The notes under the pieces: model-generated
Told to the model about the DNA's origin: nothing
The model's input: the letters and a program-made list of their open reading frames with translations, nothing else
Databases searched by the model: none
In this document: in pieces, positions 34,539 through 44,830 of the stretch
How the letters are laid out: every line of letters begins with the position of its first letter
Numbering within the stretch: the first letter of the stretch is position 1
Origin: Hanleya hanleyi
Taxonomy: Eukaryota; Mollusca; Polyplacophora; Lepidopleurida; Hanleyidae
DNA length: 64,000 nucleotides
Assembly: GCA_036873755.1 (NCBI GenBank)
Contig: JAVTVY010018684.1
Coordinates: forward strand, 1-64,000
Direction of reading: 5' to 3'
Position numbers and translations under genes: made by a program

Positions 34539-35588
34539 TCAGTTTTCCAATATAATGTCAACCGCAGGTTGGGGAAAATCAAATCCACAGGCCGGCCGGA
34601 CCTGGGACAAAACCGCCATAGGCGTGTTAACACCAGATGATACTGAAGTTTGCTCTAGAGTCTTCGAAAAACAATCAAAACAAGAAATACAAGAAAAGTT
34701 ACACAACTTGAAACGTTTCATAATACGAAAAACAACAAATAACAGTATGCATACAAACAAAATTGAACCAAAAACGTACGTCAAAATCTCGGAAAACGAC
34801 ACAGTGGACCCGTATTCTAACTCCACTGGTCGTAACGGCTTAAGGGGCACATATTTCACCTTACGAAGGTCATGCCAGGGTGTAAGTTTTAGCGAGGTTA
34901 GTATGTTAGACTCATTCAGAATGGTAGGTATGTCGACAGGTGGTAAAGAAACGACAGTTGCTAGCAAAGAAACCATGTGAGTCATCACTTTCACCTGACT
35001 TAACTTCCAATCCATACCACTAAAAGTACAATTATTAGGACTTAGCAAATAGAGTCCTGCACCTAGAGTGTGTGTCATCGTAGGAACACCGTCACAATGT
35101 TCTTGAATATTTTCTCCAAATGTCTGCACAATAAATTCACCTGGGGCAAGTTCAAATATCTTACTGGTTGTATCGTTAGTTTGACTCAACTGAACCAGAC
35201 ATAGATCACTAGTGACATTTGATAAGATACTCACAATACAAGGTATATGCTGTGACGCCATCATGGCGTTGCCATAACAAACCTTCGGTGTACGTCCCAT
35301 ACACCGTGCAGGGTGGAAGTACCAACCTGTCCGCGTATTTAACCCAATATGTTCCGCGGATAACATGATTTTCATTAACTGACCGGGGGCACGTAAGGGC
35401 ATAGCCCATGACCTTATGTTATATTCGACATAGGCACCATTGTCAACAAGTGGGAGAGTGGCCACGTAATGCAGAGAATCGACACCATCATGTAGCCACA
35501 GCGATTGCACAAGTACATGTTGATAATACCACATGTATGGTTCAATAAGTTGAACTCCAATTGGTAACAATTGATGCTGGGTCGACAT
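34539..35588 (-). pseudogene. Envelope-like protein, C-terminal part
   Basis: 349 codons: a Cys-rich ectodomain with sequons (SNVT, NDTT, NCT, NES), a hydrophobic membrane anchor at about 268-290 followed by KRFKLC, and a cytoplasmic tail of about 55 residues. This is the membrane-proximal half of a class I fusion-type envelope protein. Its apparent start is an accident of the interruption, since a stop lies three codons upstream. It continues the frame that ends at 35958. It would sit in the membrane of the element's particle. Function is inferred from layout only. Confidence 0.65.
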
Positions 35589-35957
35589 CGGGCCTTACAG
35601 TCTAGTCTTTTGTGTTAAATGCCGTCATTTACATCTGACGACGATACAGCTCACCAATCTCCAATGTACGAGTTGTCACAGCGAAACAGCTCACCAATCA
35701 CCAGTATACGAGTTGTCAGAGCATTTCCATCATAGCTCTCTAGATTTGTATCTAATACCGCTTATGCCGGTGCTAGGGCCGTGTGGTCATATCATCCAAG
35801 TTGCCACATGAACAGGTACAATAAAAGCGTACCTGAGATACAACACATATCACGAATCGTTAGATTCTTGGTATGTGCTTTAGAATAGGTTAACCAGAAG
35901 ACTATTCTGTGAAGTCATGTGACGCAGTCAGTATGTCGGCACCTCTTCCCACTACCC
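35589..35957. other. Foreign insert splitting the envelope-like gene
   Basis: About 370 bp with stops in all frames. 35747-35790 carries the conserved 40-nt Penelope-tail core on the plus strand. A 45-bp block starting CAGCTCACCAATC is present twice (35650-35722). Confidence 0.6.
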
Positions 35958-36767
35958 TTATATGTGTTGTAATTGTACTTTTCGCAATTCCAATGATGGA
36001 AATAATTCCTCAGTCAGTCTACCCAATTCCACAGAGGCGTACTGTCGTTGGTATTGTAAACGGGCTTCATTGTACGTTTGCATAGTTAATTCCATGGCAT
36101 CCAAGATATGGTTAAACTTTAATACGAGGAGAATACGTCGCCACATCTGTACCTGCGACGCTCTAACTGACTGAGTGAAATCATTTAGATATTGCGTAAC
36201 GTTAATCATAGCATTTGAAAGTTGATTAATTCGATCGCGATTAAGTGCAATCTCATCAAAGGCGTGATGTACTCCAGACGCAAGTTCATTTGCAAAATGA
36301 GCTATGCCATGGGCGGCCGTTAACGTGGTTTGTACCAGTTCTCTTAACTTATTAACATCCCGGGTCGTTGCTATGCCAAACACGGCGAATCCAATTTCAC
36401 CCACCACATCTAGAAACGCCCTTCGAAATCGACGGGGAGATATACGGTCGATATCAGCTTGTTCGACCTGAATCGCAAGATGCTGGAATCGATGCAACCA
36501 AGGTAACATGTCGGAACGTTCAATATACTGGTGATCAAACGAGACGTTAACCATACGATAAAGTTCTTGGACATGTGCACGAAAATTCTCAGCGAATACC
36601 TGTGGCGTAATAGTCACAACAACTGTCCACTCAGCCTTGACCAAACTAATAGGGACCTGTCCAGTAACAAGGATGCCATTCCGCAGTGGGGTTATAGCAG
36701 TCCATCCCAATGGGACCGTAATAGCCAAAACATATACTACGAGCAACATGATCCCTGTCATAGCCAC
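35958..36767 (-). pseudogene. Envelope-like protein, N-terminal part
   Basis: 269 codons, starting 10 bp inside the end of pol. A hydrophobic signal peptide (residues 1-23) is followed by a short N-domain. A furin-type RRFRR (112-116) comes next, then a hydrophobic stretch AFLDVVGEIGFAVFGIAT like a fusion peptide, and a heptad-rich region. A basic cleavage site followed by such a peptide is the layout of the F-type fusion proteins of errantiviruses and baculoviruses. The frame stops where the 370-bp insert begins. Identity is by layout; I have not aligned it to any family member. Confidence 0.65.
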
Positions 36768-39397
36768 TGGTATCGAAAAGTGTACGTACGACGATGTTTA
36801 TTTCTGATTATAGGAGAACTCAAGGCTGGAGGTTTGCGCTTGCGCAAATAATAACCATGCGGTGAGTCGTCCATTTCATTCGAGGAGTCTGGCTCATTGG
36901 GGGTCTCCTCGTCCATATCAGACGACGTGCCATCCGCATTAGGCGGATCTTCTACATCAGGCACTTGACTTTCATTATTATTTGCCGTATCATCGGGAAT
37001 TTCAAGTGTATTAGGAGACTGACTGGTAGATTCATCATTCGGAGAAGGGAAGGAGTTTGACAACTGCCTATCATGCGACGTGGGCGTTTCAACTTGCTCG
37101 GGAGCTACGTTAAACTGGCGTTCTGCTCTGTTCAGACTCTGCCGCGTACCTATCTCAGGGTTACGACGGGGGCGTGGCTGAACATTATCCCAAACAATCT
37201 GAGGATCGACAACTCCAAGCTTAGAGACATTAACTACTCTAGTTTTCCCTGACCTCTGGTGTCGAATATGGGCTACCGGCCCGTTAATCTTAAATATTTC
37301 ATACTGTGGATCACACTGAGCTGTCAGTTTGATTCGCTCATCTGCATGAACAACCACAGAGTCGCCCACCTTGAACACGCCCTCCCGTGCTCGGTGATTA
37401 ATTTGTTCACGATGGTACAATCGTGATTTTTCAGTCGCTTCACGTGCTTTGTGAAGTGCATTGCTCACATGACTTAAACGGTCACTAAGATCTTGTGAAG
37501 CATCTACAGGTAGGGAGAATGGTAAACGTGCACGACGCCCATACGTTAAATAAAAGGGCGTGTACGTAGTTGTGGCATGTCTTGTGTTGCGATAAGCTAA
37601 CAAGGCTGAACTGAGTCCACTTTCCCAATGTCGAGACTGATTATTGACCAACTTCTGGAGAATTTCCTTAAGGGTTCGATTGAAACGTTCAGTTTTGCCG
37701 TTAGTTTGAGGATGATACGGAGTCGTGCGCCTGTGATCTATTCCTAGCAACTTGAATTTTTCTCTCAACTCATTAGAATTGAATTCCTTTCCCAGATCGG
37801 TAATCACGATCTCCGGAATTCCATGTCTAGAACAGTATTCTTCCAGAAATTTATCCTCCACATTTTCAGCTGTTTTCGAACGTATAGGAAAAGCTTCCGC
37901 CCAAGCTGAATAATGATCTACTATCGTCAAGATGTAGGAATGGCCTTTATTTGATCGAGTCAGTGGATCGATCAAATCCATACCAACAATCTGACCTGGA
38001 TATTTTGGCATGGGCATTTCGGTGTACTTTGGGCGACTACGCACCCGTCTATTTACCTGACAAGTTGCACAACGGTCCAACATACGCATAATGTCTTTGC
38101 GCATGCCATTCCAAACGAATGCATCTCGGACTAGACCTACGGTCTTATAGAGTCCTTGGTGACCTGCGCGAAGGTGTGCTTGCTCCATTACCTGGTTACG
38201 AAACCTGGTCGGCAAGATCACACGGGGATATTCAGCATCAGCTGCCGAGGGACATCTCGTGGAATATACTATTTCATTGTGCACCATATGTTCCTCTGAT
38301 GGAACAGTAAATAGAGTAGGGAACTCCCGTTTTTGTTCCTGGCGAAGGGTCGCTTCATCAACACCATATACCGATATTGGTACGTACGGTAGGACACCCT
38401 CAGGTACCTCAGGTATAATGTAATCATTAGTATCAAATGCTGCAACTTCATAAGGTGTTCGAATTCTTGAAAGCATGTCTGCTCGGACATTCTTGCTTCC
38501 TTTGATGTATTCAATCTTACACCCATACTCAGCTATCAAAACTGCCCATCGTTGAACCTTAGTGTTTCGAACTTCACCGAGAAAGAGACTTTTCAACGGT
38601 TTATGATCAGTGTAAACAACAAATTCTGCGCCATAGAGGTATGGCCTTAGCTTTTTCAATGCATAGACTACAGAATATCCCTCTTTTTCTATGACAGGCC
38701 AATTCAACTGGCTATCTTTTAAGGTGGCCGACACATACTGTATGACCCGGTCAACACCTTGCTCATCTTCTTGCACTAAAATTGCACCTACTGCATAGTT
38801 GGATGCATCAGTAAACAATTTGTATGGCTTCTGTGGGTTTGGATAGGCTAGTACACTATCACTGCATAAGAGGCGTTTCACCTCATCAAATGCATTCTGC
38901 TGGGGCTGACCCCATTTGAACCTCACATGCTTCCGTGTCAAGGACACGAGAGGCTCTACCAGGTTAGCATAGTTGGGGACACATGCACGATAATATCCTG
39001 ACATGCCAAGAATAGAACGTACTTCCTCTACAGAAGTGGGAGGGAACATGTCACGGATAGCTTGAATTTTCTGATCTTGTGGGGAAATACCATGCTGTGA
39101 AATGTGATACCCCAATAAATCTGCTGACCTAGCCGCAAAGACACACTTCCTTCTTTTGAGCTGTAAATTATACTCTAATAACCGTTGCAAGACTAGTTTT
39201 AGATGATAAGCATGCTCAGTTTCATTGCGTGAGTATATAACAATGTCATCCACATACACAACAACAAACTTACCGACATAATCTCGAAAAATGTCATTCA
39301 TGGCTCTTTGGAAAACCGCACCTGAGTTACAAAATCCAAATGGCATGGAATTCCATTCAAATAAACCTTCTGAGCAGGTAAATGCGTTTTTTTTCAT
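36758..39397 (-). CDS. Pol, C-terminal part: RT palm, RNase H, integrase
   Basis: 879 codons. RT palm with YVDD (48-51); RNase H beginning LFTDASNYAVGAIL; integrase zinc domain HLRAGH with CATC; integrase core with Asp in GMDL, Asp in VITDLGKEF and Glu in NGKTERFNR; then a C-terminal module with INGP and a long acidic, Pro/Ser-rich tail ending in a basic patch. Roles are cDNA synthesis, RNA strand removal and integration. It is separated from the protease-RT frame by one extra A in a run of eight. The first codons of the frame are not a true start. It overlaps env by 10 bp. Confidence 0.9.
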   Translation of the reverse strand: MKKNAFTCSEGLFEWNSMPFGFCNSGAVFQRAMNDIFRDYVGKFVVVYVDDIVIYSRNETEHAYHLKLVLQRLLEYNLQLKRRKCVFAARSADLLGYHISQHGISPQDQKIQAIRDMFPPTSVEEVRSILGMSGYYRACVPNYANLVEPLVSLTRKHVRFKWGQPQQNAFDEVKRLLCSDSVLAYPNPQKPYKLFTDASNYAVGAILVQEDEQGVDRVIQYVSATLKDSQLNWPVIEKEGYSVVYALKKLRPYLYGAEFVVYTDHKPLKSLFLGEVRNTKVQRWAVLIAEYGCKIEYIKGSKNVRADMLSRIRTPYEVAAFDTNDYIIPEVPEGVLPYVPISVYGVDEATLRQEQKREFPTLFTVPSEEHMVHNEIVYSTRCPSAADAEYPRVILPTRFRNQVMEQAHLRAGHQGLYKTVGLVRDAFVWNGMRKDIMRMLDRCATCQVNRRVRSRPKYTEMPMPKYPGQIVGMDLIDPLTRSNKGHSYILTIVDHYSAWAEAFPIRSKTAENVEDKFLEEYCSRHGIPEIVITDLGKEFNSNELREKFKLLGIDHRRTTPYHPQTNGKTERFNRTLKEILQKLVNNQSRHWESGLSSALLAYRNTRHATTTYTPFYLTYGRRARLPFSLPVDASQDLSDRLSHVSNALHKAREATEKSRLYHREQINHRAREGVFKVGDSVVVHADERIKLTAQCDPQYEIFKINGPVAHIRHQRSGKTRVVNVSKLGVVDPQIVWDNVQPRPRRNPEIGTRQSLNRAERQFNVAPEQVETPTSHDRQLSNSFPSPNDESTSQSPNTLEIPDDTANNNESQVPDVEDPPNADGTSSDMDEETPNEPDSSNEMDDSPHGYYLRKRKPPALSSPIIRNKHRRTYTFRYQWL

Positions 39398-40240
39398 TGT
39401 CTTTAGGTGAGACAGGTATTTGCCAATATCCGGACTTGAGGTCTAGAGTTGTGAACACAGATGCACCACGCAGAGAGTCAAAAATGTCTGAAATCAAAGG
39501 TAATGGATAACTGTCCTTACGTGTTATAGAGTTCAATTTCCTGTAATCGATGGCGAACCTGATCGTTCCATCCTTCTTCGGTACCAGTGTGATAGGTGAC
39601 GCCCAAGGTGATGAAGATGGTCGTATAACACCTGCCTGTAACATCTCCTTTATTTGGTCCTTGACAACATGCTGTTTCATCAAGGGAATTCTGTACGCAC
39701 GCTGCCTGATAGGGGGGTGATCTCCAGTAGGTATGGTACACTGCACTCTCGGGTGTCTCCCTGCACCTGGTTTCTTCGACACGTCGAAAACATCTCGGTA
39801 TTCGTGTAGCACTTCATCGATCTCCCTATTTCCCGTGGTTTCGTATACGCTTCCTGCAGCGTCGATACCCCCCAGTTGTCCAGTCGACGTTAACTTGTAT
39901 ACTCGACCGAACCATCGCATATGACTTTTTGGATAGTCCAACTGAGCTTTTCCAATATGTAAGGCATCAGACCCCAAAATACACTGATGAAACATCTCCG
40001 GAACCACAACAATCGGTACAGGAGACGCGTTTAGAAATTTGACTTCAGTTTGTCCCAAAACTTTCAGAGGCTGCTCATTCACAGCATATATTATACCAGT
40101 TTTCTTAAGTGGTCCCTTCCCAGATAGTTTGTGCCACACATCAGCACGTAGTAGTGACGTTGACGCCCCCGTGTCAATCAGTGCGGTAATAGTTTGTCCA
40201 TCTAATTTTAATTGGGCCGAGAACCTCCCTGGAATGATCG
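39357..40240 (-). CDS. Pol, N-terminal part: protease and RT fingers
   Basis: The frame is open from about 40240, overlapping the gag end in the -1 frame, as is usual for gag-pol of Ty3-type elements. It has the aspartic protease active site IDTGAST just before RADVWHKL, flap and ILGSDAL sequence, then RT: GVIRPSSSPWASPITLVPKK, RFAIDYRKLN and the first catalytic Asp in TLDLKSGYWQI. It then runs out of frame at an A-run near 39387. The rest of RT lies in the frame starting at 39397. The A-run shift may be a mutation or an assembly slip. Confidence 0.85.
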
Positions 40241-41251
40241 AGCGCTCGGCCCTCTGCCGTTTCCCGCCTGCTCATGAGTTGTTTGGAAGCGTGGACTAGG
40301 TGGATTACGACATACCGCCATTCTGTGTCCGGTCTGCTCGCATCTCCAACAAGTGATTGGTTGTCTCTGCCTGGCACGTCTCGGACCATTGTTTCGTGTA
40401 ATTGGCAGTCGCTGATCACTCCGGGCTCGCATCGTGGTATTTTCCTGCTGTCGGCGTTGATCACATTCCAACCGGCTCAATCGATTGTTCACTAATTTCT
40501 GATGTGCCTCTATGACACCTCGGTTCTGTGGGATTTCCTCTAAACATCTCTCGACAGGGTTCTGAGAAGCGTCAACTTCCATCGGCACTGCTTCGTCTAA
40601 GTTCATAGTAGATAGTAAGTCTAACCGGGATGCTTGATCCTCGATATAGGTCATAGCCGCATTTACATCTTCGGCCCGTTTGTTCATCACAATTTTGCGT
40701 GCCAACTGCTTATCCTGTAGAGACCTGATATAAGCACGAAGTATGACACGTTTCGAGTCGTCATTTACATCAGGATATGCACGTCTCGCCAAGTCCCGAA
40801 ATCGCCTATTGTATGTATACACAGTTTCTCCTGGTCTCTGGTGAATCGATTCTAATTCACACTTTAATCTCTCATCTGCATTTGTGGATACAAATGCCGT
40901 TACCACATGTTGCCTAATTGTTTGCCAAGTTACGGTGGCATTGTCCTTGTCCTCAATAAATAAATCGATCTCCCTTCGGAGACCTCCGGCTGTCGTCCAT
41001 ATCGCCAAATGTGCTGGACTCCAATTGATGTCTCGAACATCCCGTATCGCCGTGTTGCATTCTTCTAACCAGTCGCGCACCTCGGCCGGAATGAGTCCAT
41101 CACATTTACGAATAGCCGCAACGTGATTTCGTAACCTCTCACGTTGTACTCGTGATTGTTCATGAGCTGAATTGTCAGCACGCACGGCGTTTACTAATGT
41201 TGTTACGCCTATGGCCTGCAGATCTTGCACTCGCACGGCCTGATCTGCCAT
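40208..41251 (-). CDS. Gag polyprotein
   Basis: 347 codons. An alpha-helical capsid-like region holds ELESIHQRPGETVYTYNRRF and LARRAYPD, the retrotransposon Gag signature. A CCHC zinc knuckle CWRCEQTGHRMAVC (301-314) in a basic tail is the nucleocapsid. It forms the particle and packages the RNA. It starts 38 bp downstream of the LTR end (minus strand) and ends overlapping the protease frame, so Pol is probably made by a -1 shift. I found no obvious slippery heptamer. The frame is intact. Confidence 0.9.
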   Translation of the reverse strand: MADQAVRVQDLQAIGVTTLVNAVRADNSAHEQSRVQRERLRNHVAAIRKCDGLIPAEVRDWLEECNTAIRDVRDINWSPAHLAIWTTAGGLRREIDLFIEDKDNATVTWQTIRQHVVTAFVSTNADERLKCELESIHQRPGETVYTYNRRFRDLARRAYPDVNDDSKRVILRAYIRSLQDKQLARKIVMNKRAEDVNAAMTYIEDQASRLDLLSTMNLDEAVPMEVDASQNPVERCLEEIPQNRGVIEAHQKLVNNRLSRLECDQRRQQENTTMRARSDQRLPITRNNGPRRARQRQPITCWRCEQTGHRMAVCRNPPSPRFQTTHEQAGNGRGPSARSFQGGSRPN

Positions 41252-41270
41252 ACCTGTCTTGCCTTGTAGT

Positions 41271-41288
41271 GTCTCGTCGGGGTCGCCA
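41271..41288 (-). promoter_or_regulatory. Primer binding site
   Basis: On the minus strand TGGCGACCCCGACGAGAC directly follows the 5' LTR. It begins TGG, complementary to the CCA end of a tRNA. The tRNA is not identified. Confidence 0.75.
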
Positions 41289-42108
41289 ATATAGAATTTT
41301 AGTGTCCTATCAGTTGATTACGTGAAGGTGATAGACAACGGGGATGTTCTCTATATAACCCTGGTTCCGTAAGTTCGTCTTCAGTCAAAGCCAAAGAACT
41401 ACAAGACAACTCGTTGTGATGATAGAGGTTGATGTTGCATTACTTCTGCATCATAACATAGACATTGGTACAGCAAATCAAAGATATCCTGAAAACGTCC
41501 GTACAGATTGAAGCCAAGATGTTATTGCTCGAATCATTGTGAAATTACATTGAATTTTATACAGTAAAACAAATAAGTACTTGAACCAGAGGCTGGTACA
41601 AATCCCTTAACTCCAGGATTGTAACAATTAATTAGGGACCTGCCGGAATAAATACTTGCCACTGTTAATTAAACACAGCTGTGGCCTGACCTGGTCACTT
41701 TAATACCGTACCATATTCATGTAGGCTCTAGCTTACATACTAACAGAAGACCTTTATCAATTTCTCATTTCTACAATATACAATGTAAATCGAGTTATAT
41801 TTAGAGTACCAATTAAATCTCAAGTGCCATCCTCTTGCTTGATATCATTCATTTTAACTTATGATGTGAAGCCAGGCCTGCTATAATTGACCTGATGTGT
41901 CAAATCCACATCTCTAGCCTGTATCGTTATCAACACAAGTGTATACCCCGGTTTAGACTTCCTGGCTTCCGTTTAATTAGCAGAGATATGCTCTGAGATG
42001 TATAAACGCTCGAACTGACATTTTAACCGAACTGATTAAGGTAAATGTGAAATCAAAAAGATACATATATGATCAAAATATCTTCATTATCTCATTCCAT
42101 ATTTTACA
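41289..42108 (-). repeat. 5' LTR
   Basis: 820 bp, TGTAAAATATGG at its minus-strand start. Matches 33320-34141 and lies next to the primer binding site. Confidence 0.9.
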
Positions 42109-42530
42109 ACGTGGTCGATCCGTATTGGCACGAAAAAAACAACAAAACAATTACATGAAACAATGGGAGGTAAGATTTATAGTAATAAACATAACCTGTC
42201 GGTGTTATGTACGATGTTATTATGACGAGTCTATGATCAGTGCCACCCCTGGGTCGAGCGTTTGTTGTCCATTATGTCTCCGCAAAAAATAAAATTACAA
42301 AATGGCAACGCTGGCTGTGGGCATTCCCTTTTGCCGCCACGACATTGACCGTGCTGCCCACTGGAGGCAAGGAAGAGAACTCTGACTAGGCCAACCATAT
42401 GCAGGCCAAATCCCGGGTGGTCTCTCATGATTGGAACATTCGTATCTATACGGGGAATGCCTGTATGGGGTATATGGGTGGTCATTTTCTTCTAATGGTT
42501 TGTGGGATCTTGCTTTTTCTCGTATTGGGG
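42109..42530. repeat. Dispersed repeat, second copy at 58255-58500
   Basis: Shares GTATTGGCACGAAAAAAAC, ATAGTAATAAACATAACCT and ATACGGGGAATGCCTG with 58.3 kb. The LTR element inserted within or at the edge of this repeat. Confidence 0.65.
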
Positions 42531-42857
42531 TCATTATGAGCAGAGAATCATGGGTAAAGTCAAGCTGGCCACCACGTCGGATACCAGAATTTTACATCAC
42601 ATTAATATTTACTATTTTTCATGCAGTTTTTGCGGAGAAATTGCATAAATAAAAAAAAAAGAACAATCTGACGGAAAAATTGACAAAAAAAGCTGTTTTT
42701 GAAAATGACGTCACTGTGAAGTCACCAAAGTGGCTATCCTGGATATTTTTTACATTTTCTGGTAGATCATGACCCAAGCAGCCCCCTAGCTCAATGGGTA
42801 AGAACCCCCCCCCAACCCCTGGCCTGGACAGGTTTCAAAATCCCAGCCCAGATAGGG
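42531..42857. mobile_element. piggyBac-like MITE, truncated
   Basis: Right half of the 564-bp family, ending CCCAGATAGGG next to TTAA (42858-42861). The left end is missing. Confidence 0.65.
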
Positions 42858-42861
42858 TTAA

Positions 42862-43991
42862 AGGGTAAGGTGGTGGCGGTAATAGCAGTGAATATCTCTG
42901 TCTAACATGAAGAGTTATACACAGAGAAAGGGTGAGCTAGATTCTTAAAGCACGGAGTCATACCAGAAGTTCATAAAACTAGAAGTGCCCAACGCTCACT
43001 TAGACTAGTTAGACTACAATGGTCACCGTCAGCCTTCCTATAACGCTTCATGTGACGTAAGATATAAAATCTGCGCAATATAATCTCCAAAATTTACACT
43101 TTGCGCCGATTGGTTTGCTGTCGTTATTGGTCGTAAATTGTCGGCAGCTGGTTCACCAAAATTTGAACGGAGGAATGATGGAAATTACCTGGCACACGCA
43201 GTCTGGCCGTACGCCACGATACGGTGACCCAGAAAGCAGTATGTGCTGACAACGGGATCAACATTCATTTCGTTAGGTGCTAACTTCTGCCCAACGGAAC
43301 ACTTGTAATTTCGACTCCTGTTGTCTTCTTTTACACATTAGTTTGATATCGTACACGGACAATAAATTGTTTCTTAAATCACAATCGAGTATGGTCATAA
43401 TTCATTTATTCTGGGGACCCAGATATAGTAAGTGATATAGACTCTAGGAGATAATAAGGGAAGTTCATTCATTTGCTTTTCTTCTATGCTGATGACCCCC
43501 TATGCATTTTTTTCTATTTCTGTGCATCTAAAATCCCAAATCCATAATCTATCATGTTCCTCCGAACTACAAACATTTGGTCATTCGAATGGGTTTATGT
43601 TTACATAATATATTAACAACAAGTTTGAATCAGGTCGAATTCAAAGGAATATTCTGACCCACTCGTCATCAGCCTCAATTTTTCGAGATAAGCGTGGGAA
43701 GTCATTATATGACGTGTCCAACTCTTGGCGACCAATGAACATTCAATTTTCTTACAACCGAATTTCAAAATACTACCGAAATAATACGTGATTGGTAGGC
43801 GTGTCTTATAAGGGCTATCAGAAATTATATGAACACGCCCCAAAGGATAATTGGCCACCAGACATAAGAACATGCCCCATTTTCTTATGGCGTAGCGGCT
43901 TATCCACAAAGAAAAGAAAAGGGGAAAGCTATTGTGCGCTCGTGACGATAAGTTTATTCACTTCGGCATCACCAATTCTGTTTTCTTATTC
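42862..43991. other. Intergenic, nothing recognised
   Basis: No gene. Frames of about 95 codons (43613-43909, 43792-44079) overlap on opposite strands and look like chance. Confidence 0.45.
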
Positions 43992-43995
43992 TTAC

Positions 43996-44265
43996 CCCTA
44001 CCTGGCCCCCCCCCCCCCCCCCCACCCTTCTTGTTGTTTTTTTGCTCGTATTTCAGGAACGACAAAAATTGAGAGCTGAAACTCCGTGACTTTTTAGATT
44101 ATCATATTGGGGTCATTTTGAGCCTTTTTGCATGACCACCCGAGCAGAGGATCATGAGTAAATTCAAAATGGCGGCCATGTGGGGGTACCAGAAAAGTGA
44201 TGTATTCGCCATATTTCTTAAAAAATTACGAAAAAATTCAGCGTGTTGATTCAACGCGATTCTAT
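43996..44265. mobile_element. piggyBac-like MITE, left half
   Basis: Starts CCCTACCTGGCC next to TTAC (a mutated TTAA), has a C-run of about 18, then TTCAAAATGGCGGCCATGTG. The right half is missing. Confidence 0.65.
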
Positions 44266-44335
44266 GCATCTTAGTGAACCCATATGTCTTAGCAATACCG
44301 AAAAACACCCCTGATTTCCTCCCTTCCCCGTTTAA

Positions 44336-44830
44336 ACCTACCAGGCCTGTGAGAGAAGGGAGGGGGGGGGGGGGCAAAATGCCCCCTACCAAACTTTCTG
44401 CGATATCTCCGGAACGTCAAAACATGGAGAGCTGAAACTTCGTGAGGTTATATGTTACATGTATCATATTGGGGTTATTTTGAGCCTATTTGCATAACCC
44501 TCAAAATGGCGACCATGTGGGGTACCAGAAAAAGTTATGTTTTCGTCATATTTCTTCCAAATTCTTGCTTTTCTGTACGGAAAAGTGGTTAAACTTATTT
44601 TCTTTCATATCAGATTATTATTTATTAATTTATCATGCAGTTTTTGCAAAGAAAAAAAAAAGATTTTGACCGAAGAATCGTCCAAAAATGCTCTTTATGA
44701 AAATTACATCATGGCGACCATCTTGGATTTTTTTTATATACTTTCTTGTAGAGCTTGACCCAAAGATATAGTTTGATAAGTTTCAGCCCTCTAGCCTTAG
44801 CGATAGCGAAAATATATAGGGGGAGGGCAC
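44336..44830. mobile_element. piggyBac-like MITE, lacking the right end
   Basis: Next to TTAA, starts ACCTACCAGGCCTG, has a G-run, and matches the family through GTAGAGCTTGACCCAAAGAT and TTTCAGCCCTCTAGCC. Confidence 0.65.

Larger units (their letters stand above)
33320..42108 (-). mobile_element. Ty3/Gypsy-type LTR retrotransposon with envelope-like gene, full length
   Basis: 8.8-kb minus-strand element with two LTRs of about 820 bp, nearly identical by eye, and a candidate 4-bp target duplication ACGT (33316-33319, 42109-42112). Order on the minus strand: 5' LTR, primer binding site, gag, protease-RT, RNase H-integrase, envelope-like frame, 3' LTR. The layout is that of Metaviridae with an env, like errantiviruses. 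Near-identical LTRs point to recent insertion. It is now defective: pol has a one-base shift in an A-run and the envelope-like frame is interrupted. Confidence 0.9.

Noticed and set aside
34555..34980. 141-codon plus-strand frame, and other plus-strand frames over 36.3-41.1 kb
   Set aside because: Antisense to the envelope-like and pol/gag genes.
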